NCBI GenBank assembly: GCA_026119855.1 | Contig: JAOWBW010000302.1 | Coordinates: 530,339-594,338, forward strand | DNA from: Campanula takesimana | Lineage: Eukaryota; Streptophyta; Magnoliopsida; Asterales; Campanulaceae | Reading direction: 5' to 3' | DNA length: 64,000 nt | Part shown: piece by piece, positions 32,012 to 42,767 of the stretch | Layout of the letters: the number at the start of each line of letters is the position of its first letter | How positions within the stretch are numbered: the stretch's first letter is position 1 | The notes under the pieces: generated by a model | The model's database searches: none | What the model was told of the DNA's origin: nothing | The model's input: only the letters and a program-made list of their open reading frames with translations | Position numbers and translations under genes: made by a program

Positions 32012-32696
32012 AAGGCCATCGGTGCCCTATATCCATATACAAGTGACATAAATTTGATCTATTCATCCACTACCTCTCTTTTATTCTTTTAGAACTGAAT
32101 TAAGACATGCGCATTAAACTAATAATGCATGATGTCATTCAAGGGATCCTATGCAATTATCTAAATAATAAGAATAATAATCCTCAACTTTGGAAGTGCA
32201 AAAAAGGAGAATCAGTCAAATACAAGATGCCAAAATCCTAGAATAAATGTAATACATGGAGATTTTCATGCTTTAGTTTTTGATCCTCCCATATCCATGC
32301 ATGAATGAACTGACAAAACACAAAAAAAGGGTAATGTAATAGTACAAGACAACTGATGACAAAGAGAAATCAGAGATATGTTAAAAAGTAATTTAACTAC
32401 TCATTCCCCACTAACCAACCCACACAAAATGACCAAAACTACCCCTCTTTTTAATAAGAAAATAGAATAAGAAAATAGAATTTGTCAGAGATACTATTAA
32501 TTTTACTCTCTTAGGCTAAGGACCTTTAAAGTTGCCTTTGGACAACAACTAGCCACAGTCAATATCAACAACCTTGCTCCATTAAAGGACCTTCCATTTT
32601 TATGAGGAGCAAGGACCACATTCAACAATTGCAATTAATTAGCAGAAAAAGGTATATTCTGACAAAATACCATTCAATTGAATTCCCAACCATATA
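32012..32696. other. Intergenic stretch, nothing recognised
   Basis: AT-rich, no open frame of note and no repeat boundary. Confidence 0.4.
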
Positions 32697-32993
32697 CTCC
32701 CTCCGTCCCACCACAAGTGAGACCAATTTGTTGAGCACAATAATTAAGAAAAAAGTAGTGTATGTGTGGTAGAAAATGAAGAGAGAGAATGAGTGAGGTA
32801 AATAGTAGTGTTGGTTGAATAAAATGAGTGGTGGAAAATGAAGAGAGAATGAGTGGGGTTAAATGGTGGGGTTGGTTGAATATAACTATATTAAAAAATT
32901 TCAATTTTGGGCAGTCTCACTTGTGGTGGGACGGACTGAAAAGGAAATTAATATCACTTGTGGTGGGACGGGACAGAGGTGGGACGGAGGGAG
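32697..32993. mobile_element. Stowaway MITE (297 bp)
   Basis: Ends ctccctccgtcccaccacaa and aggtgggacggagggag with TA flanks. Near the right end cacttgtggtgggacgg occurs twice, a small duplication of the terminal region. Confidence 0.85.
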
Positions 32994-33214
32994 TATATAT
33001 CAAACCCCAATTAACAAACACAAAGAGGTTTTAATTCCACTCCTCTAAACATCCTAAATTTGGCCACATCTCTCATTTTGTGCGGTGGATGGATGATCGG
33101 AGATGAATAGGATGTTCAGTGGGACCCACGGGCTGCTTAATTTATCCCAGCCATCCATCTCGTAAAGTAGGAGCCATGGCCAAATCTAGGCCACTAGAAA
33201 CAAGAAACTCGTGG
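32994..33214. other. Intergenic spacer
   Basis: Contains ggccacatctctcattttg and related phrases echoed at 34185-34220, perhaps an old duplication. No gene. Confidence 0.3.
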
Positions 33215-33222
33215 GGTGCAAC

Positions 33223-33908
33223 CAGTGGCGGAGCCAGGAATTAAAGGAAGGGGGGCAATTTGTTTTGGAGCAAACCCGATTTTTTTATTTTTTTTTTGGA
33301 GTGTTCTTTTGTATTAGTGATTCCCAAAGATGAAAGTTACCCTTCAACTGCGACAATTCAATAACGAATATCAACCTCTTCAAGTGGGACGAAAGTAGTA
33401 AAGTACTTAGACAATTTACTCCAAGTAAAATTTGGGGATTATTGGACTAGGTTGATGTTGCATTCCAAAAGTGGCTAGTAGAAGAAAAATTATTCACACA
33501 ATAACGGTATAACAACCAAAAGTGTAGAGTATAATGGTGGCCCATGTAAAGTAAAGTACCATCTTAGTTAGACCCGAGTGAATGACTTTTTCAACCTGCA
33601 AAATACTCTCTCCGTCTCAAAATATTGTTCACTTTTTTTATGTTAGAGCGAAGGAACTTTAATTTGATATTTGTTATTGATAGACTATTATTATGATAAC
33701 TAAATTAAATTAAAATTATTGCTCAAGGTTCGAATTAACCAAAAAAAATTAGGGAACAACATTTTGAGACAGAAGGAGTATGCAAATTTAAAAGTAAAAG
33801 AAAAAGGGAAGTATACTTGCAAAGTGGTCATCATGGTCGTTAGAAAAAAAAAATAAAAATCAAGGGGGGGCAATTGCCCCTGCTTGCCCCCACGTGGCTC
33901 CGCCATTG
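33223..33908. mobile_element. hAT element, non-autonomous
   Basis: Terminal inverted repeats CAGTGGCGGAGCCAGGAATT and, inverted, CAATGGCGGAGCCACGTGGG are of the hAT Tip100-like kind. Perfect 8-bp target duplication GGTGCAAC (33215-33222 and 33909-33916). Subterminal G-runs (ggaaggggggcaat) pair with ggggggcaattgcccc near the right end. No transposase; a Stowaway MITE is nested inside. Confidence 0.9.
33606..33778. mobile_element. Stowaway MITE nested in the hAT element
   Basis: 173 bp; ends ctctctccgtctcaaaatat and tttgagacagaaggag; TA flanks. Confidence 0.75.
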
Positions 33909-33944
33909 GGTGCAACAATACCAAGTCCATAAAATGCAGTGTCA

Positions 33945-34040
33945 TCGGGTCGATTAATGTCAACAATGGCTTGAAAGCCCTACCAACCATCTTGTTGATT
34001 AATGGCAACAATGGCCTGAAAGCCCTACCAACCACATCCA
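33945..34040. repeat. Short tandem duplication (about 50 bp x 2)
   Basis: gattaatgtcaacaatggct…gaaagccctaccaacca repeats once as gattaatggcaacaatggcc…gaaagccctaccaacca. Confidence 0.8.
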
Positions 34041-34986
34041 TCCATCATCTCTACAAATTTGGTGTAGGTAGGGAATTGAAACCGCTACTCTACTACTACT
34101 CTCACAACAGTTGAGATTTGATCAAATTCATCACTTTACTAGATGAATGACCTAAAGGTCGATATGAACTGGGATATGTGTGGATCCCATCTCGCAAAGT
34201 GAGAAATGTGACCAAATCTCAGCTGTTGGGAGTAGGGGATCCGTGCAGATAGAATGGATATTAGCAAAAGAACTTCTACAGCACATTAAGGTAATCCACT
34301 TGGCTAACTATAACGATTGTAATAAATAAGACTACATAATAAGATTGAAGACAATAAAGAGACCATTGTAAGACCACCGTGCCGACAAGTACCATGGGTG
34401 TTGACAGGATAAAGTGAGTTTTCTTGGTATTAATTGTTTCAATGGGAGGAAAAAGGGATGGGGTGGCATCTTAGATGGACCACAAAAATACCCAGAAATA
34501 ACACTACTCGTGTACAACACCATTCAATATGGGCACATTCTTTACATTGTGATTCCAACCTAATCCTCTCTCAATCCATTCATTCAATCCTCACAAATAA
34601 TCCATCCATCAATTATTCAAAAGTGGTAACAAACAAGTTCTTTTTTTGGCTTTATTCCCAAGGCTCAAAAGCAGAGGACATAATCGAAGGTTTCATAAAT
34701 AGGTTGGCATAAACAAACAAAGGCATGAGCCACCTCAACTAGTTCAAATATCTACCCATGTACAAGCCATGTGAAATGTGGTGATCTTGGTCTTTAAAAA
34801 ACAGCATAAAATAATACCCCGAGAACAAAAATGAAGAAAAAGAAGATGGTTTTTTTTTTTTTTTTTTTTTTTTTAAATTGTTTTGATCACAAAACCTTTG
34901 TCTTAACTTAGCTTTACGTCCGTGCGTTTCGACTGCAAGCTCAAGTTTTCGATCAATGAACAATAGCCAACAAAGATTTCATACCC
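34041..34986. other. Intergenic stretch, no supported gene
   Basis: A 92-codon plus frame (34434-34712) has no motif. A long T-run lies at 34849-34874. Confidence 0.4.
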
Positions 34987-35057
34987 AAAATCTTCAAAAT
35001 AAATGTCCAAAATTGTTTTTTAAGTGCAAATTTGGACATTCATATTGAGACAGAGGT
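34987..35057. mobile_element. Relic of a Stowaway MITE, subfamily C
   Basis: Only the right part remains (aaatttggacattc…tgagacagaggtagta), with a short matching inverse (aaataaatgtccaaaattg) at left. Confidence 0.45.
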
Positions 35058-35600
35058 AGTACATGTTTTATGGCCTTAACAGTATAAAATAATGTACAGG
35101 CTTAAGGGATAAATCTGACAACCCCTAACTCAGGGAATCATGGGATAAATTGGAAATGTAAACTTATTGCTTCTAGATGCAGGCATATATATATATATAT
35201 ATAAAATACAGCAATTGCTCTTTCAAGTGAAGTTCAAGCTATCCAACAAGACCCCATGTGCATAATTAATGGACAGAATAATACTCAAGCAAATCTTCAA
35301 CATTAGTGACCTAAAGGTGGGAATTATTTTTTTAAACAAGTACCATTACAGTACCACAAAGTATATTTGACTTGTTATACTAAGTAATCACAACAGAGAG
35401 ACAGTAGAGAAGCTCTAATATAAGATAGATTCCGGCATAATTATTCACAGTAACTATAAACTCAAACCTGAGACGGGAAGTTTGGTGACGACACAAGAAT
35501 ATACAAATGGGAAGCTGAAAAATTGTAATAATAAAGAGGACAGAATGGCTCTAGATGAGAAGAATTTACAGATTTTTGTGGGCAGGAGATTTGCACCATG
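35058..35600. other. PUB9 3' UTR and flank
   Basis: An (AT)n tract lies at 35186-35203. The region directly left of 35602 is the 3' UTR on the minus strand. Confidence 0.4.
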
Positions 35601-35601
35601 C

Positions 35602-37605
35602 TCATGCAGTGTGGGTAAGATTGACAGCCCTGTTGAGTCTTTCAAGAATGCCACTGGCCTTTCGCTTTGCCCTGGAAGTGCCGTTTTGAGCAAGCTGTGA
35701 CAGTGTCCCATTCGTATTCTCTTCCTCCCTCATCTCCTTCCACTTAGTCCGATCGTTGTAACAGATCGTGTGGAGGACAGCAATACAGTTTTCCTTATTC
35801 CGAGCACAAGAACTCTCTCTTATTAAACCGAGCAAGCATGAAACCGCCCCAAGATCCCCCATTTCCTCAACAGCTTGTTGATTGCTCGAAAGCATAGCAA
35901 GTATAGCCAATAACTCATCAACATGAACTCTGTTTTCAATTTTCTTTAAAAGTACTCTAACTGCCCCTTCTCTCACGGCTCTAGCCTTGTTTTCGTGGAT
36001 GATACACAAATTAAAAATTGCAGAAGCTACATCCTTCATAGCTAGAGGGTGACCCTCATCTAAAAGGTCAATGAGGGGTTTTAAAGCGCCAGCTTTTCCA
36101 ATTAGTGCTTTATTCGAGTCGAGAGCTGATAATGTAAAAAGGGTTGCAGCTGCATTGCTCCTAGTTTCAATTGTCCCTGACCTTATTGACTCCAAAAGAA
36201 GTGGCATAACCATTGGTGTTTCAGCAACTAGCTTCTTGTTATTGTCGTGAATAGAAAGATTCAGCACCGTTGTGATCAAGTCTTCTTGAAGATCAGGCTG
36301 AATATCAGTTTGGGACATGTTCTTGGACAAAGGGTTTAGCAATTGCTCTATGGCATTTTCAGATTCACCAAATAGTGCACGGAAAGATGGCATTCTCTTG
36401 GTCAATGACCGGAGCGTCCTTGCAGCTTCCTTTTGCTCCGGAAGTGTTGATGACATTTTGTCAATGAGGGAAAAAAACAGGTCTCGATCGGCTTCTGTTG
36501 ATCCTTCCTCATCTGAGTACTGCAGAGGGTTCGGACATTGAACTCCATGATTCTTGCACCATTGTAATATCAAATCTCGAATTAAGTGATTTGGAGTAAG
36601 GATAGTGTGCGAAAGAACTTGTTGTGTGCGAGGACATGTCCTGTTCCCGGATTTTAACCATTTCTGAATAAAAAGCCTATCATACGTCTGCAACCCCATA
36701 TCAAAAGACCAATATCAATATGCCAGTAACTGAAATACAAGAACAACTCAGAACACAATTTTATTAACACCCAAGATTTGGAAAAACCTTCCACCCAATA
36801 TTAGAGATTCAAGAAATCCCGGTTCATGTCTATTCAAATGCATTTCTACCCAAAATCAAGAAACAAACTACCATACATGCTACATATAGCACTTTAGGAA
36901 AATTGAACCAAAGAAATAAACAAAATTGCATATAGAACATAATTTTCTTCCATAAATAGGTAGTTTAATTAATTTTCTGTAAACTGGAGTAAAAATAATA
37001 ATTATCAACCTCTAACTTCTAAAGAAACATAAACCAAAAACAAAATAAACAAATGAAAAATATTTATAAGCAAAACATGCCAATCCACCCAAATTCAAAT
37101 TTGGGTAGATTGGCATGTTTTGACATAAAACAAGAACTTCCTTTCCACCAACCCATCAAATTCAAACTCATTTCCAGTCTACCCAAACCAACCCTACATC
37201 AATATCCCAACTCAGTTTAATTAAATTAAAAAAAAAAAACTCGTACAAATTACACAAATTAGGGATCAAATTAAACTAACCCTAACTAGTGAGAGAAAAT
37301 TGATTAACAACACGCACCTGACCAGTAGCCACAATAACAGGATCTCTCATAAGCTCTTTAGAAAGAGGGCATCGAAATTCTTGAGGAAACGACAACGCTT
37401 TGGAGTCATTTCGTTTCAAAGACGACGACAGTGATCGCTGCTTCAAATCCTTCAATGCGCACAGCTTTTGAGTCGCTTGATCGATTGCTTCATCCGTACT
37501 ACTACTACCATCTTCTTCAACAATCGATTTAACCAATCTCTGTAATTCCTTCTTCAGTTCCGTCTCCTTCGTCCGATCGACCTCAAAAACCCCCGTTTTC
37601 GCCAT
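35602..37605 (-). CDS. PUB9: Plant U-box/ARM-repeat E3 ubiquitin ligase, PUB9-like
   Basis: Two exons, 37605-37318 and 36687-35602, joined by a GT-AG intron (CAG|GTGCGT … TTGCAG|ACG). They give 457 residues; Arabidopsis PUB9 is about 460. Residues 1-65 are charged and helical. The U-box lies at about 73-145 (FRCPLSKELMRDPVIVATGQ, then TYDRLFIQKWL, then CPRTQQ) and binds the E2. The intron falls inside the U-box, as in this PUB subclass. Six or so armadillo repeats fill about 165-450 (LITTVLNLSIHD, SNAAATLFTLSALD, VASAIFNLCIIHENK, ELLAILAMLSSN), a substrate- or kinase-binding surface. No lesion is seen. It points toward CHIP, which matches the adjacency of the Arabidopsis loci AT3G07360 and AT3G07370. 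PUB9 is the best call from length and locus context; another class II PUB is possible. Confidence 0.85.
36688..37317 (-). other. PUB9 intron (630 bp)
   Basis: AT-rich. It contains a perfect inverted pair, catgccaatccacccaaatt and its complement, about 10 bp apart at 37076-37119, giving a strong hairpin. Confidence 0.75.
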
Positions 37606-37960
37606 TGATTTGTCGGGAAATCAGTAAAACAAAAATTGAAAATTTCAGGAAAGTGAACAATCGGTTTTATTTTATTTTTTATTGTTTTTTTTTTTACATT
37701 AAAGAGAAATGAATTTTATTCCGTTTCTTCATTTATGAATTTCTCTCTCTAGAATGGAGTGAAGATTGAAGAAGAAGATGAAATAGGAGGTAAAATAGGG
37801 TGGAGTTTGTAAGTGTGTGACTGTGTGTGAGGGAGTGTGTGTTTATATATGGGGTGGGGTCCACCAGATGGTCCACTGTGGACGCAATCACGGAATCCAT
37901 GGCCACACAGCTGGCATGGCTACGCGTACCAGACTTGCTAGCAACTCGTCTATCATGCAA
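37606..37960 (-). promoter_or_regulatory. PUB9 promoter and 5' UTR
   Basis: On the minus strand, ccatatataaaca (37852-37840) is a fair TATA box about 240 bp upstream of the start codon, followed by tcacacacagtcacacac and a CT-rich stretch (tctctagagagagaaa complement) typical of plant leaders. Confidence 0.45.
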
Positions 37961-39023
37961 ACCTTTTTTTTTTTTTTTTTTTTTTTAAAGAGTGTTTTGG
38001 AGGAAACTAATTCCTTCATAAATAAAAAAAAAAAATTATGTTTTTAACTTTTAAACCCCAAACCTAAAACCCAATTACCTAATCCTTAAATCTTAAACCC
38101 TATAAAAACATGACTTTTTATAACTTATGAAAAAATTAGTTTCTCCCAAAATTTTCTCCTTTTTTAATTTTGAGATTTCATTTATTTTTTTAATTTCATT
38201 TAAACAAAACTTTGTGTGAGACGATCCCACATATACGGGTCTCATTGAGAGAGAGAGTAATGTTTTGACTCTCTATGGACGGGGAGCGGACAAACGCATT
38301 TTTTCTCTCATCAAAATTTGTTTTATGTGTGAAACTGTCTCATACAATTTTTTTTTTTAATGTCTGATTTCAAACAACAATGATTTTTTTTACCAATTCA
38401 TGAACAGTGTTAGAGAAATGAGAAAATATTGAATAGAAAAAAAATACTCCAGCAGGAAAAAGAAAAAACGAGTAATTTGGTGGAGGTGGTGCTTGTTTTG
38501 CGACGTTATAGTCGATGACGTGGCAGCGTTGCATGTGGAAGGTTTCAACTTTCAACAGGACATGTATGTCGGTGATGTAAATAAGAAAAGAGTGCAGCAA
38601 TGTCCTAATTTTTGTGATTAACTAAAATCGTTTTTCTTGCCAATAAAAAACCTAAAATCTATCCCGTTCCACACAAAGTTAGTTTCATATTTAAAATTAA
38701 ATATTAAAAATTACTTAACTTTTTCAAAACTACCCACAACAAATAATACTCCCCATTTCACTGATATTATTCTTTTTATTAAATGAATCATAATGCTAAT
38801 ATGACTGTTTAACACTATCAAAAATTTATAACAAGAAAAACAAATATTGGTTGAATAGTAAAAAAACTATCATTCTAAAATAAAGAGAGTATAATATAAA
38901 GAAATTAATAAAGTATTAACATTGTCATAATAAGCTTCCACAAGAATATCTAAAATTTCATAAATTTAGTGATTTATTACAAAAACTTGGTCAAGAATTA
39001 ATAAATCTGAAACTAAAGTAATA
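37961..39023. other. Intergenic stretch, nothing recognised
   Basis: AT-rich with T-runs at 37963-37986. Short open frames have no motifs. Confidence 0.4.
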
Positions 39024-39298
39024 CTACCTCCGTTACAGAGTATATGTCCATCTTTCCTTTTCAGTCTGTCCCAGAGTATATGTCCACTTCCTAAAATGGC
39101 AAAGAATCTATACTATTCCTCACACTCATTCTCTCTCATACTTACTTTTATAGTCACAACACCAATCAACTTACTATTCCCTCCCACTAAATCTCTCTCC
39201 TACTTTACTTTTACATTCACAATACTTACATCACTTCTTCAATTTCTTAATCTCCGTGCAAATGGGAGAGTAGACATATACTCTGAGACAGAGGGAGT
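39024..39298. mobile_element. Stowaway MITE, subfamily D
   Basis: Ends ctacctccgttacagagtat and ctctgagacagagggag. The first about 28 bp (agagtatatgtccatcttt) are tandemly repeated just inside the left end. Confidence 0.8.
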
Positions 39299-39442
39299 AT
39301 TTATCTTATAAATTAATTCTTAATAACAAAAAAAAATTGATTACATCATTCTAAAATTGTCATTTGGTGCAATAACAAAGTCTTATACATGATTTTTACC
39401 ACATATAACTTGGATTGAGGTAATTTGATCTTGGATATAATA

Positions 39443-39700
39443 CTCCATCTGTCCCTAAATAAATGTCATAGTTGAAATGTCAATGTTTTTAAGCTTTTAA
39501 TTATGTTTTCTTGACCGACTCAATCTATTTATATGGAGAGAGTGACACCTTCTATGGCATTGCAATGGTTGTGTCTAGTCTATTAGAATAGGTAGTATAG
39601 GAAGATTACCACACTTCATACTCTATTTTTAATAAGACTACGTTTATTTTGGGACAAACAAAACTAGAAAGTAGGACATTTATTCCGGGACAAAGGGAGG
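39443..39700. mobile_element. Stowaway-like MITE
   Basis: Left end ctccatctgtccctaaataa after TA; right end ccgggacaaagggagg is decayed. Confidence 0.65.
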
Positions 39701-39756
39701 AATAAATTTTATATTTATTAAACACTCCACTCCTTTCGTTGCACGAAAATATAATA

Positions 39757-40011
39757 CTCCCTCCGTCCCACTCGAATTAGGACAAATTTCCATTTTGGGT
39801 GTCCCATTCGAATTAGGACAATCCAAAAATGAAAGTGTTTTATTTAATGGGACCCAAATTCACACTCACAACAACTTTCCGCTCATTATTCTCTACCCCA
39901 CTTTCTCTTTCCTACTTCACTTTTCATACTCACAACACCTACTCCACTAACACTTTTTCCTTAATCCCTGTGTCCAACCCAAAAATCTTAATTCAGGTGG
40001 GACGGACGGAG
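39757..40011. mobile_element. Stowaway MITE, subfamily D
   Basis: 255 bp; ends ctccctccgtcccactcgaa and ggtgggacggacggag. Phrases gaattaggacaaatttcc and cccaaaaatcttaattc link it to the copy at 21243. Confidence 0.85.
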
Positions 40012-40072
40012 TATAACTTGATAATTTATTAATGAGTAGGTTTTGAGGAAACAATTTTTTTTAAATTTTTTA

Positions 40073-40329
40073 TTCCCTCTGTCCTAGAAAGTTTGTTCTA
40101 TTTTTAATTTTTATGATCAACATAAATGAACTTTAACTAAGCATTGGTATCAATCGAATGATCACAATGAAATTTTAAAAAACTGTTATCTATAATCACG
40201 TAATGATTTGTTAATTAGATTTTTTAGAATTTCACTAGAATGATTAGATCGACATCAATATTTGGTCAAAGTTTATTTATCTTGACCATGAAAAGTCAAA
40301 ATAGGACATACTTTCCGGAATAGAGGGAG
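40073..40329. mobile_element. Stowaway-like MITE
   Basis: 257 bp; ends tccctctgtcctagaaagtt and actttccggaatagagggag. The interior is a long imperfect palindrome. Confidence 0.75.
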
Positions 40330-41627
40330 TATCATTGTGTTTGAACATTTTTTTCCATCGATACCATTCTTTCTGTTATATATATAAAAAGTCAAATTAT
40401 CTATACTTGAAAAGTTAATCTAAGCTAATATTGGATTTTAGTTTATCATACTCTTAGTCAACAAAATGCCATTTTAGTTTTAAAAAAGAATGCTATTAAT
40501 TGTAACACAAAAATTCGTAGATATCAGTAATTTTTGTTAGTAAATAGTCAAGCCTTAATTATGTAGATTAAAATAAAGGCTAGTTTTGACTATCTTTTAT
40601 TAGAAACATATAAGTATTAAATACATAGAATAAAATAAAGGCTAGTTTAGACTATACAAAGTTGTAACCGGTATTAGAACAATAGTATATTTGAGTATGA
40701 TTGTTGGAATTTTGGTTTTGGAAAAGTGAGATTTGACGGATTTTTGACCAAGAATTCAGTTGAGTTTCATTTTAAGAAAATGAAAATTAATTGCATATTT
40801 GTAATTTACGTTTGGAGTAGATTAATGTGGTATATTTATTTTCTCAAAACCAATTCCGGGTGAATGAGAAATTAATGTCCAAAGTATGCAAGTTAAAGTG
40901 TGTATATGAAGAGTTTATGAGATATGAAATGGTTATCCCACATTGCATTATGAATGAAAGTAATGAGTGTATTTAAGTGGATCCAGTTAAGCAGTCATCA
41001 AATGGTTCCCTCATTGGGCTAACCAAGTGGGCTATTGAGCCAACCATCATCTAGTGGCTCAAGTGTGCTAATTTTGGACTAGCTCCAACTTGGCACAGAT
41101 CCAATGGCTGAGATTCCACCATGTGCAATTTGTGGTTATTGTCAAACACAGTTATGTTAGCCGAAGTCCTTGTTTTGAAGTGCTTCGATTTGATTTAATT
41201 TCTGTATTTCTAATTTATTCTATTTTCTTACCCCGTTAAATTTATTTTGGTTAATTTATTATATTTGTCATTCCGTTAAATTCAAGAAAACCTTCACTAT
41301 TGTTATAATTTCCTAACAATGATACACTAGTTTCAGTTTCAGTAGTTCATTAGTCAGATAACAACTAAAAATTTGTCACTGTAGTGCTTATTTCAAGCTG
41401 GTCAGATTGTTTGGAGTTTACCGTTTGAGATCATACTATTGTATCATTGTGGACATCTAAAAGAGCATGAACTAAAATAATTTCTAAATAAACTTGAAAC
41501 AAAATTCAAAACACATACCTATTCAAAATCTAATTGACTATTAAGAAAGAAACAAAGTTATATTTTCATCCCGAGTATTTTAATAAAAGAAAGAAGTTAT
41601 TTTTGGTCAAAACTCAATTGACCATTA
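40330..41627. other. Intergenic stretch, nothing recognised
   Basis: AT-rich. The phrase taaaataaaggctagttt is repeated at 40568 and 40631. No gene. Confidence 0.4.
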
Positions 41628-41722
41628 ACAATAAAATAAAATAAAATAAAATAAAATAAAATAAAATAAAATAAAATAAAATAAAATAAAATAAAATAAA
41701 ATAAAATAAAATAAAATAAAAT
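41628..41722. repeat. (AAAAT)n microsatellite, about 18 units
   Basis: Uninterrupted ataaa pentamers leading directly into a MITE end. Confidence 0.95.
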
Positions 41723-41723
41723 A

Positions 41724-41903
41724 CTCCCTCCGACCCCAAAATGATCTTCGCGTTTGACTATTCAAACTTTTTAAGGATATGAAAACTTTCTTCACTAGCC
41801 ATGGTTTGTTTATGCACTTTTAAGCCCAAATTATAGAAATGAGAAAAGCTTTTTGGGATAATGAGAAATGGTAAATAGGAAGATCATTTTGGGACGGAAG
41901 GAG
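41724..41903. mobile_element. Stowaway MITE, subfamily A
   Basis: 180 bp; ends ctccctccgaccccaaaatg and ttttgggacggaaggag, TA flanks. Confidence 0.85.
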
Positions 41904-42511
41904 TAAAATTATGTTTACGTTCAAGTATTTTAAAAAGCAAACTATTAGAGTATGATAGTATTGGATGAGAAGTTTAGATTTGATTGAGTAGGAATCTAAA
42001 ATGGAAGACATAATTGGATGGCCTAAAACAAAAGCACGTTTTCTCAAAGTTTAAGACTAGTACAATCAAGGTTGATCCAAACTTAGTTTGTCCTATGTTT
42101 ACATCAAATCAAGAAATAAATTATTATGGGAATGAGCAATCCCACATGTATAACTATGTGTCTAGTTGTTAGGGATTGAATCATGTGGTTTCTTTTTTTA
42201 TTTTTTAATTATGATCAAGTTACTTGTATCAGACTAATTTTGGGATAGTAGCTTTGGTCCTCATTGCTACTACCAGTTAAATCGCGGGATGTACCTGAAT
42301 AACTAGGGTTTGAGTATATGTCAGCTAATATCAGATACAAAATTCAACCCCAGAATGATAACACATTTATGGTCTTGAGTCATTTCAATTTTATCTCCCT
42401 CCCTCCCACTCTCCCTCTTTCTTTTTCTAAAAAACAAAGGTCATTTCAATTTGAGATTTAAATGAAATCACAATTTTGGACAAAACACCACTTAGATGGT
42501 GTTGGTGGACA
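41904..42511. other. Intergenic stretch, nothing recognised
   Basis: AT-rich; no motif-bearing frame. Confidence 0.4.
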
Positions 42512-42516
42512 TAATA

Positions 42517-42755
42517 TATAAGGAATATTAATATATATTCCAAGTATATTTTGTAAATATCTTTTAGATGTTAAATCTAGATATTGTATATATCAATTAG
42601 GAGATTGTATCTTGTACAACAAGCTAGACTAGGACTCTAGAACTTTCTATGTAACCCTATAAATATGTAACCTATTGTTCATAATAAAATTGAGTCTTTC
42701 ATATTATTCTTCTCATGTATGAATTGACTTCGTCTAACCATCTTAAATCCTAATA
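42517..42755 (+). repeat. 5' LTR of the non-autonomous element
   Basis: Starts tataaggaatatt and ends cctaata (TATWAGGA-type inverted ends instead of TG/CA). It holds aaccctataaatatgtaacc, a likely TATA region. Confidence 0.85.
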
Positions 42756-42767
42756 TGTTATCAGAGC
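42756..42767 (+). promoter_or_regulatory. Primer-binding site
   Basis: TGTTATCAGAGC right after the 5' LTR, one base from the usual TGGTATCAGAGC complementary to initiator Met-tRNA. Confidence 0.75.
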
